Notes under the pieces: generated by a model
The model's input: only the letters and a program-made list of their open reading frames with translations
What the model was told of the DNA's origin: nothing
The model's database searches: none
In this document: positions 1 to 8,077 of the stretch, piece by piece
How positions within the stretch are numbered: position 1 is the stretch's first letter
Layout of the letters: each line of letters opens with the position of its first letter
Position numbers and translations under genes: made by a program
Source of the DNA: Rickettsiales bacterium
GTDB lineage: Bacteria; Pseudomonadota; Alphaproteobacteria; Rickettsiales; UBA1997
Assembly (NCBI GenBank): GCA_947455365.1
Contig: CANGNU010000020.1
Coordinates: 1-10,114, forward strand
DNA length: 10,114 nucleotides
Direction: 5' to 3'

Positions 1-594
1 ATCAAGCGTTTAGTGGTTGCAACCAACTCTAACGATATTCTCACTCGCTTCATTAACAACAATGATTACAGCAAAAGTGCCATGATTGAAACCATCTCAC
101 CAAGCATGAATATTCAGGTTTCAAGCAACTTTGAACGACTTCTTTTTGACACCCATAAAGAATTGCGCAATGAAAAAACTCTTGCCAAATTAATGCAAGA
201 TTTTGAACAAAATGGCGCGCTGAAAGTACGCGAAGAGGTGCTAGAAAAAATTACTAAAACTTTTTCTGCTTATACAATTGATGATGCAGAAACTAAAAAT
301 ACAATTCTGCAAACCTATCGCGACACCGCAGAAATACTAGATCCGCACAGCGCAATTGCGGTTGCGGCCAGCAAAAAATTTATGCAAAGCAATTTATATG
401 AAGGTGAGTTTGTGGTAAATTTAGCCACTGCCCACCCAGCAAAATTTCCTGACGCCGTAGTCAGTGCTGGCGCGCCTCAACCAGCTTTACCAAACTTCTT
501 GCAAAATTTATTTTCACAAAAAGAACGCTATGAAATTTTGGAAAAAGATTTAAGTGTGGTGAAAAAATTTATTACAAAAAATTTACAGAAATAA
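1..594 (+). CDS. thrC: Threonine synthase, C-terminal part (5' end outside window)
   Basis: The reading frame is open from base 1 (IKRLVVATNSNDIL...) to TAA at 592-594, giving 197 visible residues. The gene therefore starts upstream; the GTG at 13 is internal. Threonine synthase is a PLP enzyme that converts O-phosphohomoserine to threonine in the cytoplasm. Family signatures I recognise are VATNSNDILTRF near the visible N-terminus, ISPSMNIQVSSNFERLLFD about 30 residues in, LDPHSAIAVAAS around residue 115, and ATAHPAKFPDAVVSAG around residue 143, which is typical of alphaproteobacterial ThrC. The visible part is a little under half of the usual length of about 460 residues. The PLP-binding lysine and N-terminal domain lie outside the window, so integrity of the whole gene cannot be judged. 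The stop overlaps the ccmF start by one base (TAATG), suggesting translational coupling. Identification is confident by motif recognition. Confidence 0.93.
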   Translation: MKRLVVATNSNDILTRFINNNDYSKSAMIETISPSMNIQVSSNFERLLFDTHKELRNEKTLAKLMQDFEQNGALKVREEVLEKITKTFSAYTIDDAETKNTILQTYRDTAEILDPHSAIAVAASKKFMQSNLYEGEFVVNLATAHPAKFPDAVVSAGAPQPALPNFLQNLFSQKERYEILEKDLSVVKKFITKNLQK

Positions 595-2573
595 TGGCTC
601 CAACACTGGGTTTTACTGCATTACTACTTTTAATTTCGCTGAGTTTTTTCTTGCCAATTTTTAACTTTTTTGCTTGGAAAAAAATCTTCAAGCAAGAAAA
701 TTCCAATTTAGAAAAAGCATCAGAAACCTTGTCAGATAAGGTTAGAACCAACCTCGGAAAGAAAGAACTTAGCGAAATTTCTCTTGCGCTTACTGCATTA
801 ATTTTTCTCTTAGCAATTTTTGCGCAAGGCTGCCTCATTTACTCCTACGCGGTTTCTGACTATTCGGTTGCCAATGTTTATCAAAATTCGCATCACTTAA
901 AACCACTGCTTTATAAAATTACTGGCTCATGGGGAAACCACGAGGGATCAATGCTGTTGCTGCTTAGCGTGCTTTGCGGTTACAGCCTTGCCTTTGCCTT
1001 ACTTGACAAAAGCGAAAATAAATCTACCGCTCTATCGGTGCAAAGCCTTATTGTTCTAGGGTTTGCCAGCTTTACTGCCTTTGCCTCCAATCCTTTTACG
1101 CGGCTTTTTCCTACACCCACAGATGGCCTTAGTCTCAATCCGCTTCTACAAGATATTGGCCTCGCGCTGCACCCACCAATGCTCTACACTGGCTATATTG
1201 GCTTCTCATTAGTTTTTTCACTAGCAATTGCCGCCCTACTCCACCAACGGATTGCAGATAATTTTGCTAAATCTCTGCAATTTTGGCTGACACTTTCTTG
1301 GGGGTTTTTAACTTTAGGAATTGGCCTTGGCTCTTGGTGGGCCTATCGCGAGCTTGGTTGGGGCGGCTATTGGTTTTGGGACCCCGTCGAAAATGTTTCA
1401 CTCATGCCATGGCTGGCAGGCACCGCGCTGATTCACTCGGCAATGCTTTTACGCCAAAAAAATATTTTCCAAATTTGGACAATTTTGCTAGCCATCATAA
1501 ATTTTATTCTTTGCTTAATTGGCATCTTCCTTACGCGCTCAGGGCTTCTCACCTCGGTACATTCTTTTGCCATCGACGCCAAACGCGGATTTTTTATCAT
1601 TCTATTAATTAGCATAATTGGCGGAATTGGCCTGCTAATCTTTGCACTCAAAGCCCACAAGCTTATCAACAAGACTAACAATGATAAAGATAAAATTCCT
1701 TTATTTTCCAAGGTTGGCGCCATTCTTCTAAATAATTATCTTTTAACTATCGCATTATTTACCACCCTACTTGGCACTCTATATCCCATTTTTGCCCAAA
1801 ATTTTTTCGACCAATCCATCGCTATTGGAGCAAATTACTACAATCAAATTTTCGCAATTTTGCTGGCACCCTTCTTATTATTTTTAATTGCCTCTTATTT
1901 TTTACACTTCAGTCAAAAAACAAAAATTACAAAAATTATTACCTTGCGCAACAGCTTGATTTTAGTAGCTTCGTCAAGTTTAACAATTTTAGCCACCTTA
2001 CAGAATCAAGGACTGAATTTTTTAGAAATTGCCCTATTTTTTTTCACCCTAATTGCTGCTTTTTTGGCACTTCTTTCCAAAAAAACCGCCTCCAACATTG
2101 CCCACCTTGGCTTTACTTTGTTGATTGCAGGAATTATTCTAAGTTCTTGCCTTGGAACGACCAAGGAAATGAATATTAAACAATCAGAAATTGTACAAAT
2201 TTCGCAGCGTCTTAATTATCAAGCGCGCTTTGAAAATGTAAGTTATAAAGCAGGAGAAAATTTTTTAGCCCGCGAAGCAAACTTCACTATTTTAGAAAAT
2301 GGCGAAGAGCTTTATCAGTTAAAACCTCAATTGCGTTATTATCCAATTTCTGACCAAACCACTAATGAGGCCAGCATCCATCACGGCATCTTTGGTGATA
2401 TTTATTTAGCCATTGGCAACAAAGATGAAAACGGTTTTTATGCACTACGAATATATTTTAAACCCTTTATTTACCTCATTTGGTTGGGGTGTGTGTTAAT
2501 GTTTGCCGCAGCAATGTTAAAAGTTTTTCAACAACTTTTTTCTCGCCAAAGCAACGGCGCCAAAGCGTTGTAA
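594..2573 (+). CDS. ccmF: Cytochrome c heme lyase subunit CcmF
   Basis: 659 residues, a polytopic membrane protein close to the usual size (about 650). CcmF is the core of the System I cytochrome c synthetase. It takes heme from holo-CcmE and, with CcmH, attaches it to apocytochrome CXXCH motifs on the periplasmic face. GSWGNHEGS lies at 111-119. The tryptophan-rich WWD motif (WWAYRELGWGGYWFWDPVEN, continuing to MPW) spans 248-273. All four histidines known to matter in E. coli CcmF have counterparts: H193 (LHPPMLY), H281 (ALIHS), H323 (SVHSF) and H504 (NIAHLG). A C-terminal hydrophobic helix follows the periplasmic domain, at about 624-645. The loop between the first two membrane segments (about residues 31-60) is some 20 residues longer than I recall in E. 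coli. The ATG overlaps the thrC stop. No other ccm gene lies in the window, so CcmE and CcmH must be elsewhere if the pathway is complete. Confidence 0.96.
   Translation: MAPTLGFTALLLLISLSFFLPIFNFFAWKKIFKQENSNLEKASETLSDKVRTNLGKKELSEISLALTALIFLLAIFAQGCLIYSYAVSDYSVANVYQNSHHLKPLLYKITGSWGNHEGSMLLLLSVLCGYSLAFALLDKSENKSTALSVQSLIVLGFASFTAFASNPFTRLFPTPTDGLSLNPLLQDIGLALHPPMLYTGYIGFSLVFSLAIAALLHQRIADNFAKSLQFWLTLSWGFLTLGIGLGSWWAYRELGWGGYWFWDPVENVSLMPWLAGTALIHSAMLLRQKNIFQIWTILLAIINFILCLIGIFLTRSGLLTSVHSFAIDAKRGFFIILLISIIGGIGLLIFALKAHKLINKTNNDKDKIPLFSKVGAILLNNYLLTIALFTTLLGTLYPIFAQNFFDQSIAIGANYYNQIFAILLAPFLLFLIASYFLHFSQKTKITKIITLRNSLILVASSSLTILATLQNQGLNFLEIALFFFTLIAAFLALLSKKTASNIAHLGFTLLIAGIILSSCLGTTKEMNIKQSEIVQISQRLNYQARFENVSYKAGENFLAREANFTILENGEELYQLKPQLRYYPISDQTTNEASIHHGIFGDIYLAIGNKDENGFYALRIYFKPFIYLIWLGCVLMFAAAMLKVFQQLFSRQSNGAKAL
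725..754. repeat. Nested short inverted repeats inside ccmF
   Basis: AACCTT (725-730) and AAGGTT (738-743) form a 6-base dyad around 7 bases. The second arm is reused: AGGTT (739-743) pairs with AACCT (750-754) around 6 bases. They fall in the stretch encoding the extra loop of CcmF between the first two membrane segments. Each arm is short enough to occur by chance; only the clustering and its location draw attention. Confidence 0.35.
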
Positions 2574-2590
2574 ATTTATATTTTTTAGAA

Positions 2591-4348
2591 ATGAAATCTT
2601 TTTGTAAATCGTTAGCTCTACTATTTTCTCTCTTCATATTTTGCTCGGCATCAAGTGTAAATCAAAATGACAACTGGGTTGGTGAAAAATCCTCAGGATT
2701 ACTGCGAAAATCAAAAACTGTTTCCGCCAAAAAATATATGATCTCCAGCGCCGATGAATTGGCCAGCAAAGCTGGAAAATGGGCGATGGAAAAAGGTGGC
2801 AGCGCCGTTGATGCCGCAATTGCTGCACAATTAGTGCTAAATGTTGTTGAACCACATTCTTCAGGAATTGGTGGCGGCGCTTTCTTGCTTTATTATGATG
2901 CAAAAACCAACTCGACAGTTTATTTCAATGGCCGTGAAACCGCGCCTTACACCGCTTTCTCCACCATGTTTCTTGACAAAACTGGCCGCGCTCGTGAATT
3001 TGTCGATGTAGTGCGCGGCGGCATGTCTGTAGGCACGCCAGGTTTGCTAAAATTAATGAAAGAAGCGCATCAACAATATGGCAAACTGCCTTGGGCCGAT
3101 TTATTCATGCCCGCAATTGAAACTGCAAAAAATGGCTTTGCTGTAAATGAAAGAATGCACACACTTTCAACACAAATTTCTTACTTAAAAGATTTTGACG
3201 AAGCTGCCGAAATTTATTTAAAAGATGGCGAACCGCGTGAAGTTGGCGAAATTATCACCAATCCAAAATTAGCCGCAACCCTAGAAACCATTGCTAAAGA
3301 AGGCATTGATCCATTCTATAAAGGCAGAATTGCGCGCGATATTGTCATGGCGGTGCGCGGCTCAAAAATTAATCCGGGATACCTTTCAATGGGCGATTTG
3401 CGCAATTATAAAATTAAAATGGGCGACCTAATTTGCAGCACTTATCGCGTCAAATATAAAGTATGTTCAATGCCGTTGCCAAGCTCGGGCGGCGTTACTC
3501 TATTGCAGGCTCTTGGCATTTTAGAAAATTTCGATTTAGCCTCGTTAAATCCCAACTCAAAAGAGGCGATACATTTAATTCTTGAAGCAACGCGCCTTGC
3601 CTACGCTGATCGCAACGAATATTTGGCCGATGTTTCTAGCGCGCCAATTTCACAAATGCTCGACAAACTTTACTTGCGCGAACGCAGCAAATTAATCAAT
3701 CAAGATAAAGCAATAGCTAAAGTTTTGGCGGGAAGCTTCACCAATTCTGATGCGGCGGCCAATCGCTTTGCGAAAAATAAATCGGCAGAAATGCCTTCAA
3801 CTACTCACATTTCAGTAATTGATGAAAAGGGCAATGCGGTTTCAATGACCAGCTCGATTGAATATTTCTTTGGCTCGGCCTTGTCGGTTGATGGCTTTAT
3901 GTTGAATAACCAACTGACTGACTTTGCCCTTACTCCTTACACTAACGGCAAGTTTGTTGCTAATCGCTTGCGCCCCGGCAAACAACCTCGCAGCTCAATG
4001 ACACCAACTCTTATCTTTGACCAGAATGACAAATTGCTGATGGTTCTAGGTTCGCCAGGCGGGCCGCGCATCATTCAATTTACTCTAAAAACTATTATCA
4101 ATTATTTGGATTGGAAAATGGATATTCAAAAGGCAATTTCGGCGCCAAATTTTATTGCGCTGAATAATACAATTGAGTTAGAAAATAATACCGCAATTAC
4201 CAAGCTGAAGCCACAACTTGAAGCGATGGGACATCGCAAGGTAAAGCTATTGGATATTGTTAGTGGCGTGCATGCAATTGCTGTTGAAGGTGGAGAGTTG
4301 AAAGGTGGTGCCGATCCTCGTCGTGGCGGGGTTGCGCTGGGGTTATAA
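2591..4348 (+). CDS. ggt: Gamma-glutamyltranspeptidase (exported, self-processing)
   Basis: 585 residues from ATG 2591, near the usual 580. I prefer this start over an upstream in-frame one at 2480 because it leaves a 17-base gap after ccmF and opens with a Sec-type signal peptide (MKSFCKSLALLFSLFIFCSA, plausible cleavage near 20). GGT is an Ntn hydrolase that cleaves gamma-glutamyl bonds such as that of glutathione, normally in the periplasm. GRETAP at 114-119 supplies the substrate-binding arginine R115. The catalytic, autoprocessing threonine is T404 in STTH, giving a predicted small subunit of 182 residues. D444 (NNQLTDF), S468-S469 (PRSSM) and GSPGG at 487-491 match other substrate-binding positions. 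At the position of E. coli N411 this protein has E424 (TSSIE), a form I recall in many bacterial paralogues. The lid-loop region is about 5 residues shorter than in E. coli. Exact substrate (glutathione or another gamma-glutamyl compound) is not determined by sequence. Confidence 0.93.
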   Translation: MKSFCKSLALLFSLFIFCSASSVNQNDNWVGEKSSGLLRKSKTVSAKKYMISSADELASKAGKWAMEKGGSAVDAAIAAQLVLNVVEPHSSGIGGGAFLLYYDAKTNSTVYFNGRETAPYTAFSTMFLDKTGRAREFVDVVRGGMSVGTPGLLKLMKEAHQQYGKLPWADLFMPAIETAKNGFAVNERMHTLSTQISYLKDFDEAAEIYLKDGEPREVGEIITNPKLAATLETIAKEGIDPFYKGRIARDIVMAVRGSKINPGYLSMGDLRNYKIKMGDLICSTYRVKYKVCSMPLPSSGGVTLLQALGILENFDLASLNPNSKEAIHLILEATRLAYADRNEYLADVSSAPISQMLDKLYLRERSKLINQDKAIAKVLAGSFTNSDAAANRFAKNKSAEMPSTTHISVIDEKGNAVSMTSSIEYFFGSALSVDGFMLNNQLTDFALTPYTNGKFVANRLRPGKQPRSSMTPTLIFDQNDKLLMVLGSPGGPRIIQFTLKTIINYLDWKMDIQKAISAPNFIALNNTIELENNTAITKLKPQLEAMGHRKVKLLDIVSGVHAIAVEGGELKGGADPRRGGVALGL

Positions 4349-4891
4349 ATTTTTTCTTAGCAGATAAAATTTATTTTCTCTGTCGTAATAAACAGTTTCG
4401 CCTTCATGCGCAAACCCTAGGCGCTCTAGAAGATTTATGCAGGCAATATTATCTTTACTCACCCTTGCAGGCAAAGTTTTTTGTGGAAAATTCTTGAAGA
4501 AAAAATCTAAAAATGCCGCAGAAAATTCTTTCGCATAACCTTTTCCTGCATGATTTTCATCGATCATAATTAAAAACTCAATCGCATCTTCTAAGGCTAA
4601 AGTACCATCTTTCAAGGGCTCTTGATTATGAATTCCGCCAAAACCAATAAATTCTTTGCTATCACCGTGAAAAATTAAATAGGCGCCAACATTGTTATTT
4701 TCTTGATAACAGGCCTGAGTTAGAGCTATGTCCTTAGCGGCGTCAAGGCCTTTGAGATGTTGCGAGGTTTGGCCTTTTTGGTAAAGCTCCTCTAAGAGAT
4801 TTTGATTTTTTGGCGTAAGAAAATGGGCTTCAAGCCTTGTGGTTGTAAAGACAACCCCTTTGGCAACTCCCTTATTAGAAAAATTATTCAT
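4343..4891 (-). CDS. GNAT-family N-acetyltransferase
   Basis: 182 residues, ATG at 4891. The fold is a RimJ/RimL-like acetyl-CoA-dependent acetyltransferase. FIGFGGI (81-87) is the central strand. HAGKGYAKEF (114-123) is the acetyl-CoA pyrophosphate-binding motif A, a Q/R-x-x-G-x-G/A variant. N148 through LLERLGF (154-160) is the usual motif B ending. This group modifies ribosomal proteins, antibiotics, small amines or other targets; the substrate cannot be read from this sequence. It begins 18 bases after the sdhA stop on the same strand, so it is probably cotranscribed with sdhA. Its last codons overlap the ggt 3' end by 6 bases in convergent orientation: the TTA leucine codon of ggt is its TAA stop on the other strand. 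Function in succinate metabolism is not implied by position alone. Confidence 0.85.
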   Translation of the reverse strand: MNNFSNKGVAKGVVFTTTRLEAHFLTPKNQNLLEELYQKGQTSQHLKGLDAAKDIALTQACYQENNNVGAYLIFHGDSKEFIGFGGIHNQEPLKDGTLALEDAIEFLIMIDENHAGKGYAKEFSAAFLDFFFKNFPQKTLPARVSKDNIACINLLERLGFAHEGETVYYDRENKFYLLRKNL

Positions 4892-4909
4892 AATTTTCTG
4901 TGAACAATT

Positions 4910-6712
4910 CTAATACACCCGTTTTTTTGGTGGAAAGGCCTGAACATCATTGCTCATGGGCTTCAAGACTACATCGCGATAGTCAATTTTAACCTCGCCT
5001 TTGTCATTGCACCACAAGATTGAATGCTTCATCCAATGTTCGTCATCGCGGTCTTTGTAGTCATCGCGAGCATGGGCGCCACGGCTTTCTTTGCGGTTTA
5101 GCGCACCTTTAATGGTTACCAAAGCTTGCGCGCGCAGGTTGTCCAGCTCTAGACTTTCAACTAAGTCGCTATTCCAAACAAGGCCGCGGTCGCTAACCTG
5201 TAAGTCTTGGAAGCTATTGAAAACTTCCAACATTTTGTCGCAACCTTTTTGCAGAATTTCTTCGGTACGAAAAACTGCCGCGTGATTTTGCATGGTCTTT
5301 TGCATTTCCATACGAATTTTTGCCGCAGAAGATTTTCCGCTAGCATTGCGAATTTTGTCCAGCCTTACAATTCCTTCTTCGCCAGCATTTTCAGCAGCAA
5401 ATTCGGTGTGCGGAGAATTTGGCTTCACTACTTCAGCGGCGCGAATAGCAGCGGCGCGGCCAAACACCACTAAATCTAACAATGAATTTGAGCCCAAGCG
5501 ATTAGCGCCGTGAACCGACACGCAAGCCGCCTCACCAATAGCCATCAGGCCGTGCACCACTTCTGCCTTGCCATTTTTCAGTGTAATAACTTCGCCTTTT
5601 ACATTAGTTGGAATGCCACCCATATTGTAGTGAACCGTTGGCAGCACTGGAATTGGCTCTTTGGTAACATCGACGCCAGCAAAAACTTTGGCAGTTTCAG
5701 AAATTCCCGGAAGTCGTTCGTGTAAAATTTTTGGATCAAGGTGATTTAAGTGCAGATAAATATGGTCTTTATTCGGCCCAACACCGCGCCCAGCAAGAAT
5801 CTCCATGGTCATTGAGCGGGATACTACATCTCGGCTGGCAAGGTCTTTAGCGCTTGGGGCATAGCGTTCCATGAAGCGCTCGCCTTCAGAATTGACCAAG
5901 TAGCCACCCTCGCCGCGCGCGCCCTCAGTGATTAAACAGCCCGAACCATAAACTCCAGTTGGGTGAAATTGCACAAATTCCATATCTTGCAAAGGAAGGC
6001 CTGCACGCAGTACCATCGCGTTGCCATCGCCTGTGCAAGTATGCGCTGAAGTGGCAGAAAAATAGGCGCGACCATAGCCACCAGTGGCTAGAACGACAAT
6101 ATGTGCTTTAAAGCGATGAAGAGTTCCATCAACCAAAGAAAGTGCCGTAACCCCACGACAGACGCCGTTCTCCATGATTAAATCGAGTGCGAAATATTCA
6201 ATAAAAAATTTCGCATCATGCTTGAGCGATTGCTGATAAAGCGTGTGCAAAATTGCATGGCCCGTGCGGTCAGCAGCGGCGCAGGTTCGTTGTGCTGGCC
6301 CACCTTCGCCATATTCTTTGGTCATGCCGCCAAATGGGCGTTGGTAAATTTTGCCTTCTTTAGTGCGCGAGAATGGCACGCCGTAGTGCTCAAGCTCGAT
6401 GATTGCGTCTGGCGCTTCGCGGCACATATATTCAATAGCGTCTTGGTCGCCCAGCCAGTCAGAGCCCTTCACGGTGTCAAACATGTGCCAGCGCCAGTCA
6501 TCTTCACCCATATTGCCAAGTGCCGCAGAAATTCCCCCTTGCGCCGCAACAGTGTGCGAGCGGGTTGGGAACACTTTGGTAATGCAAGCAGTTTTTAATC
6601 CTTTTGCCGCCATGCCAAAAGTTGCGCGCAGGCCAGCCCCGCCGGCGCCTACAACCACAACATCAAATTCATGGTCGATAATATTGTGATTTGCTAGTTT
6701 TTTTTCTGTCAT
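4910..6712 (-). CDS. sdhA: Succinate dehydrogenase flavoprotein subunit
   Basis: 600 residues from ATG 6712 ([10 protein letters not shown]). A longer frame with TTG at 6739 exists, but the ATG start matches the length and N-terminus of rickettsial SdhA as I recall it. SdhA is the catalytic subunit of complex II, oxidising succinate to fumarate at the cytoplasmic face of the inner membrane. Numbering from this ATG: GAGGAG at 22-27 is the FAD-binding loop; H53 in SHTVAAQGG is the covalent FAD attachment site; H250 (FHPTG) and R266 (EGARGEGG) are the substrate-binding histidine and proposed proton-transfer arginine; H361 (VHYNMGG) is a further substrate ligand; [13 protein letters not shown] at 406-418 is a conserved FAD-domain signature. 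The C-terminus ends in KKRVY as in relatives. It lies downstream of sdhC-sdhD but is separated from them by a Bro-N gene. The iron-sulfur subunit sdhB is not in the window. Confidence 0.97.
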   Translation of the reverse strand: MTEKKLANHNIIDHEFDVVVVGAGGAGLRATFGMAAKGLKTACITKVFPTRSHTVAAQGGISAALGNMGEDDWRWHMFDTVKGSDWLGDQDAIEYMCREAPDAIIELEHYGVPFSRTKEGKIYQRPFGGMTKEYGEGGPAQRTCAAADRTGHAILHTLYQQSLKHDAKFFIEYFALDLIMENGVCRGVTALSLVDGTLHRFKAHIVVLATGGYGRAYFSATSAHTCTGDGNAMVLRAGLPLQDMEFVQFHPTGVYGSGCLITEGARGEGGYLVNSEGERFMERYAPSAKDLASRDVVSRSMTMEILAGRGVGPNKDHIYLHLNHLDPKILHERLPGISETAKVFAGVDVTKEPIPVLPTVHYNMGGIPTNVKGEVITLKNGKAEVVHGLMAIGEAACVSVHGANRLGSNSLLDLVVFGRAAAIRAAEVVKPNSPHTEFAAENAGEEGIVRLDKIRNASGKSSAAKIRMEMQKTMQNHAAVFRTEEILQKGCDKMLEVFNSFQDLQVSDRGLVWNSDLVESLELDNLRAQALVTIKGALNRKESRGAHARDDYKDRDDEHWMKHSILWCNDKGEVKIDYRDVVLKPMSNDVQAFPPKKRVY

Positions 6713-6831
6713 TTCAAATAGACTGTTTAAGTTTGGCAAAATAATCTATTGTTGATAAATTATTTTGAAGTTTTGTTTTTCTTTATAAAAATTAATTTCC
6801 CAACAGCCATACTGCGAGAGAATTTTTTCTT
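6713..6831. other. 119-base spacer between the Bro-N gene and sdhA
   Basis: Very AT-rich spacer, unusually long for this set, where the other gaps are 3 to 43 bases. I see no intrinsic terminator and no clear promoter for sdhA. The only symmetry is an A/T-only dyad (AATAAT with ATTATT around 6739-6764). The 5' part overlaps a TTG-initiated extension of the sdhA frame that I do not accept as coding. Confidence 0.5.
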
Positions 6832-7668
6832 TTATTTCAATTTTTTCCTCGGCGATAAAAAATTATCCCCATTCACAACACTTACTCCCGTCTTCTTCTC
6901 CAGCTCAAGTCTTGCATTTTTTGCTACTTCACCACCTTTTTTAGCGGGAAGTTTATTTTCTTCCAACCCTTGAGTTTGTAGCGCTTCTGCAATTTGCCTA
7001 GTTGAAAGTTCAGCCAATGCAGTAAAAATAATTTCTGCTTCGCTCATGTGATCACGCAAATTTTGCGTGGTCAAACCCTTTATTTTCTTGTGATCTGCCA
7101 CTTTAACACCAGTCCATTCTTGATGGATAATGTTAGTTAAAATTGCAAATTCTTCACCTTCACTTACACCGCTTTCGCGCCAGTAATCTGTAAGCTTATT
7201 ACGGGTTTCTTGGCCCGTCATTCTTTGCTGAATCCATTTTTCACTGCGACCCAATCTTTGCCAATTTTCTCTGGCGCGATTAAGAGATTGCTCAGGATTG
7301 GCAATTTCAGACATTCGCTCATAACCAACTTTGGCCAACCAAAGTTTGATCGGCTCAGCTTTGCGGCTAGGCACTGACTGAACAAGGCGCAAGATGGTTT
7401 CAACATCAGCTACATCGGTCTTATAAAATTTTCCATCATTCGAAATCATTTTCAGTTGGTCACAATTTGTGACCAACTGACTTCCTTCTTTTGCTAGACG
7501 AGATTTTAAAGTCGTCCAATAACTTTTGGCTTTTTTATAATCGCGCTGCTCCGTAAGTACCGCAACAATATCAATCACCGAAAAAAACCATTTCTGCTTT
7601 TCTTCATCAAAATGTCGACGAATTTTAAATTGGTCAAAATCAACCAATAATTGTGGTGTGTTTTTCAT
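6832..7668 (-). CDS. Bro-N domain protein, DinD/phage antirepressor-like
   Basis: 278 residues, ATG at 7668. The N-terminal half (about 8-115) looks like a Bro-N domain, the DNA-binding module of baculovirus BRO proteins and phage antirepressors: KWFFSVIDIVAVLTE (26-40), then SQLVTNCDQLK (63-73), then TDVADVETILRLVQ and KLWLAKVGYERM. The C-terminal half (about 155-270) resembles E. coli DinD (DNA-damage-inducible protein D): RNKLTDYW, EEFAILTNIIHQEW, IKGLTTQNLRDHMSEAE, AKKGGEVAKNARLELEKKTG. Homologues are widespread, often in mobile or accessory DNA. E. coli DinD inhibits RecA activities in vitro; whether this protein does so is unknown. It lies 43 bases after the sdhD stop and 119 before sdhA on the same strand, so it probably shares the sdh transcript. 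It carries a perfect 29-base dyad at 7452-7480. No frameshift or truncation is visible. Confidence 0.85.
   Translation of the reverse strand: MKNTPQLLVDFDQFKIRRHFDEEKQKWFFSVIDIVAVLTEQRDYKKAKSYWTTLKSRLAKEGSQLVTNCDQLKMISNDGKFYKTDVADVETILRLVQSVPSRKAEPIKLWLAKVGYERMSEIANPEQSLNRARENWQRLGRSEKWIQQRMTGQETRNKLTDYWRESGVSEGEEFAILTNIIHQEWTGVKVADHKKIKGLTTQNLRDHMSEAEIIFTALAELSTRQIAEALQTQGLEENKLPAKKGGEVAKNARLELEKKTGVSVVNGDNFLSPRKKLK
7452..7480. repeat. Perfect 14-base-arm inverted repeat inside the Bro-N gene
   Basis: Arms TCAGTTGGTCACAA (7452-7465) and TTGTGACCAACTGA (7467-7480) are exact reverse complements around one base at 7466. Counted as a hairpin this is a 13-base stem with a 3-base loop. It is fully coding: it covers the last base of S63 to the first base of K73, encoding QLVTNCDQL. 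Symmetry stops abruptly at both ends (7451 T and 7481 C do not pair). It could be an operator bound by a dimer, an mRNA hairpin or another recognition site; no function is shown by sequence alone. Confidence 0.9.
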
Positions 7669-7711
7669 ATTTTGTAGTGTTTTATTAATAAATCTTAAAG
7701 CAAAATTTCAC

Positions 7712-8074
7712 CTACCCCACCAAGTGCAACCTTACAACCGCAAGAATTGCCGCCACTGCCGTAGTAATCGATAAAAAATGCACCGCCATCACCAAAACGC
7801 GCCTTAGCAATTTTTTATTAACATAATCTTCAATAATAACCTGCATGCCCAAACTGCCATGATAAAGTGCCACCGACACAAGCAGAATGCCCATCACCGC
7901 GTTAAATGGATAAGCAAAAAACACTGGCATATAGCCTTCAGGGTCTTGCGCAATTTTGACAAAAGAAAAAACCAACCAAATAATTAACGGCAAAAGTGCC
8001 ACCGCAGAAATTCTTTGCCAAAGCCAGTGATGCGCGCCAGTCTTGGTTGAAGGAGCGATTGTATTTTTTTTCAT
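7712..8074 (-). CDS. sdhD: Succinate dehydrogenase membrane anchor subunit SdhD
   Basis: 120 residues, ATG at 8074, three predicted membrane helices (about 22-40, 55-78 and 93-115). With SdhC it anchors complex II, ligates heme b and forms the ubiquinone site. The N-terminal GAHHWLWQRISAVALLPL is a family signature. H72 in YHGSLGMQVIIEDYV corresponds to the heme-ligating H71 of E. coli SdhD, and D83-Y84 correspond to D82-Y83 at the quinone site. It starts 3 bases after the sdhC stop, the usual close coupling of these two genes. The next gene on the strand is the Bro-N/DinD-like gene and not sdhA, which departs from the normal sdhC-sdhD-sdhA order. Confidence 0.95.
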   Translation of the reverse strand: MKKNTIAPSTKTGAHHWLWQRISAVALLPLIIWLVFSFVKIAQDPEGYMPVFFAYPFNAVMGILLVSVALYHGSLGMQVIIEDYVNKKLLRRVLVMAVHFLSITTAVAAILAVVRLHLVG

Positions 8075-8077
8075 AAA

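Noticed and set aside
2480..2590. Upstream start for ggt inside the ccmF 3' end
   Set aside because: It would overlap ccmF by 94 bases and bury the signal peptide. The ATG at 2591 begins directly with a signal peptide.
5091..6689. Several plus-strand open frames over sdhA
   Set aside because: They are antisense shadows of a well-conserved gene and show no family motifs.
6713..6739. TTG-initiated N-terminal extension of sdhA
   Set aside because: The nine extra residues do not resemble SdhA, and the ATG at 6712 fits the family start and length.
7452..7480. CRP-type site within the intragenic dyad
   Set aside because: The half-sites TCACA and TGTGA are in the opposite order and spacing to a CRP site (TGTGA-N6-TCACA).
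6762..7682. Direct repeat flanking the Bro-N gene (ATTTTGAAGTTTTG at 6762 and ATTTTGTAGTGTTT at 7669), as possible insertion edges
   Set aside because: The match is imperfect and almost entirely A/T, as expected by chance in such spacers. It is not enough to call a target duplication or attachment site.
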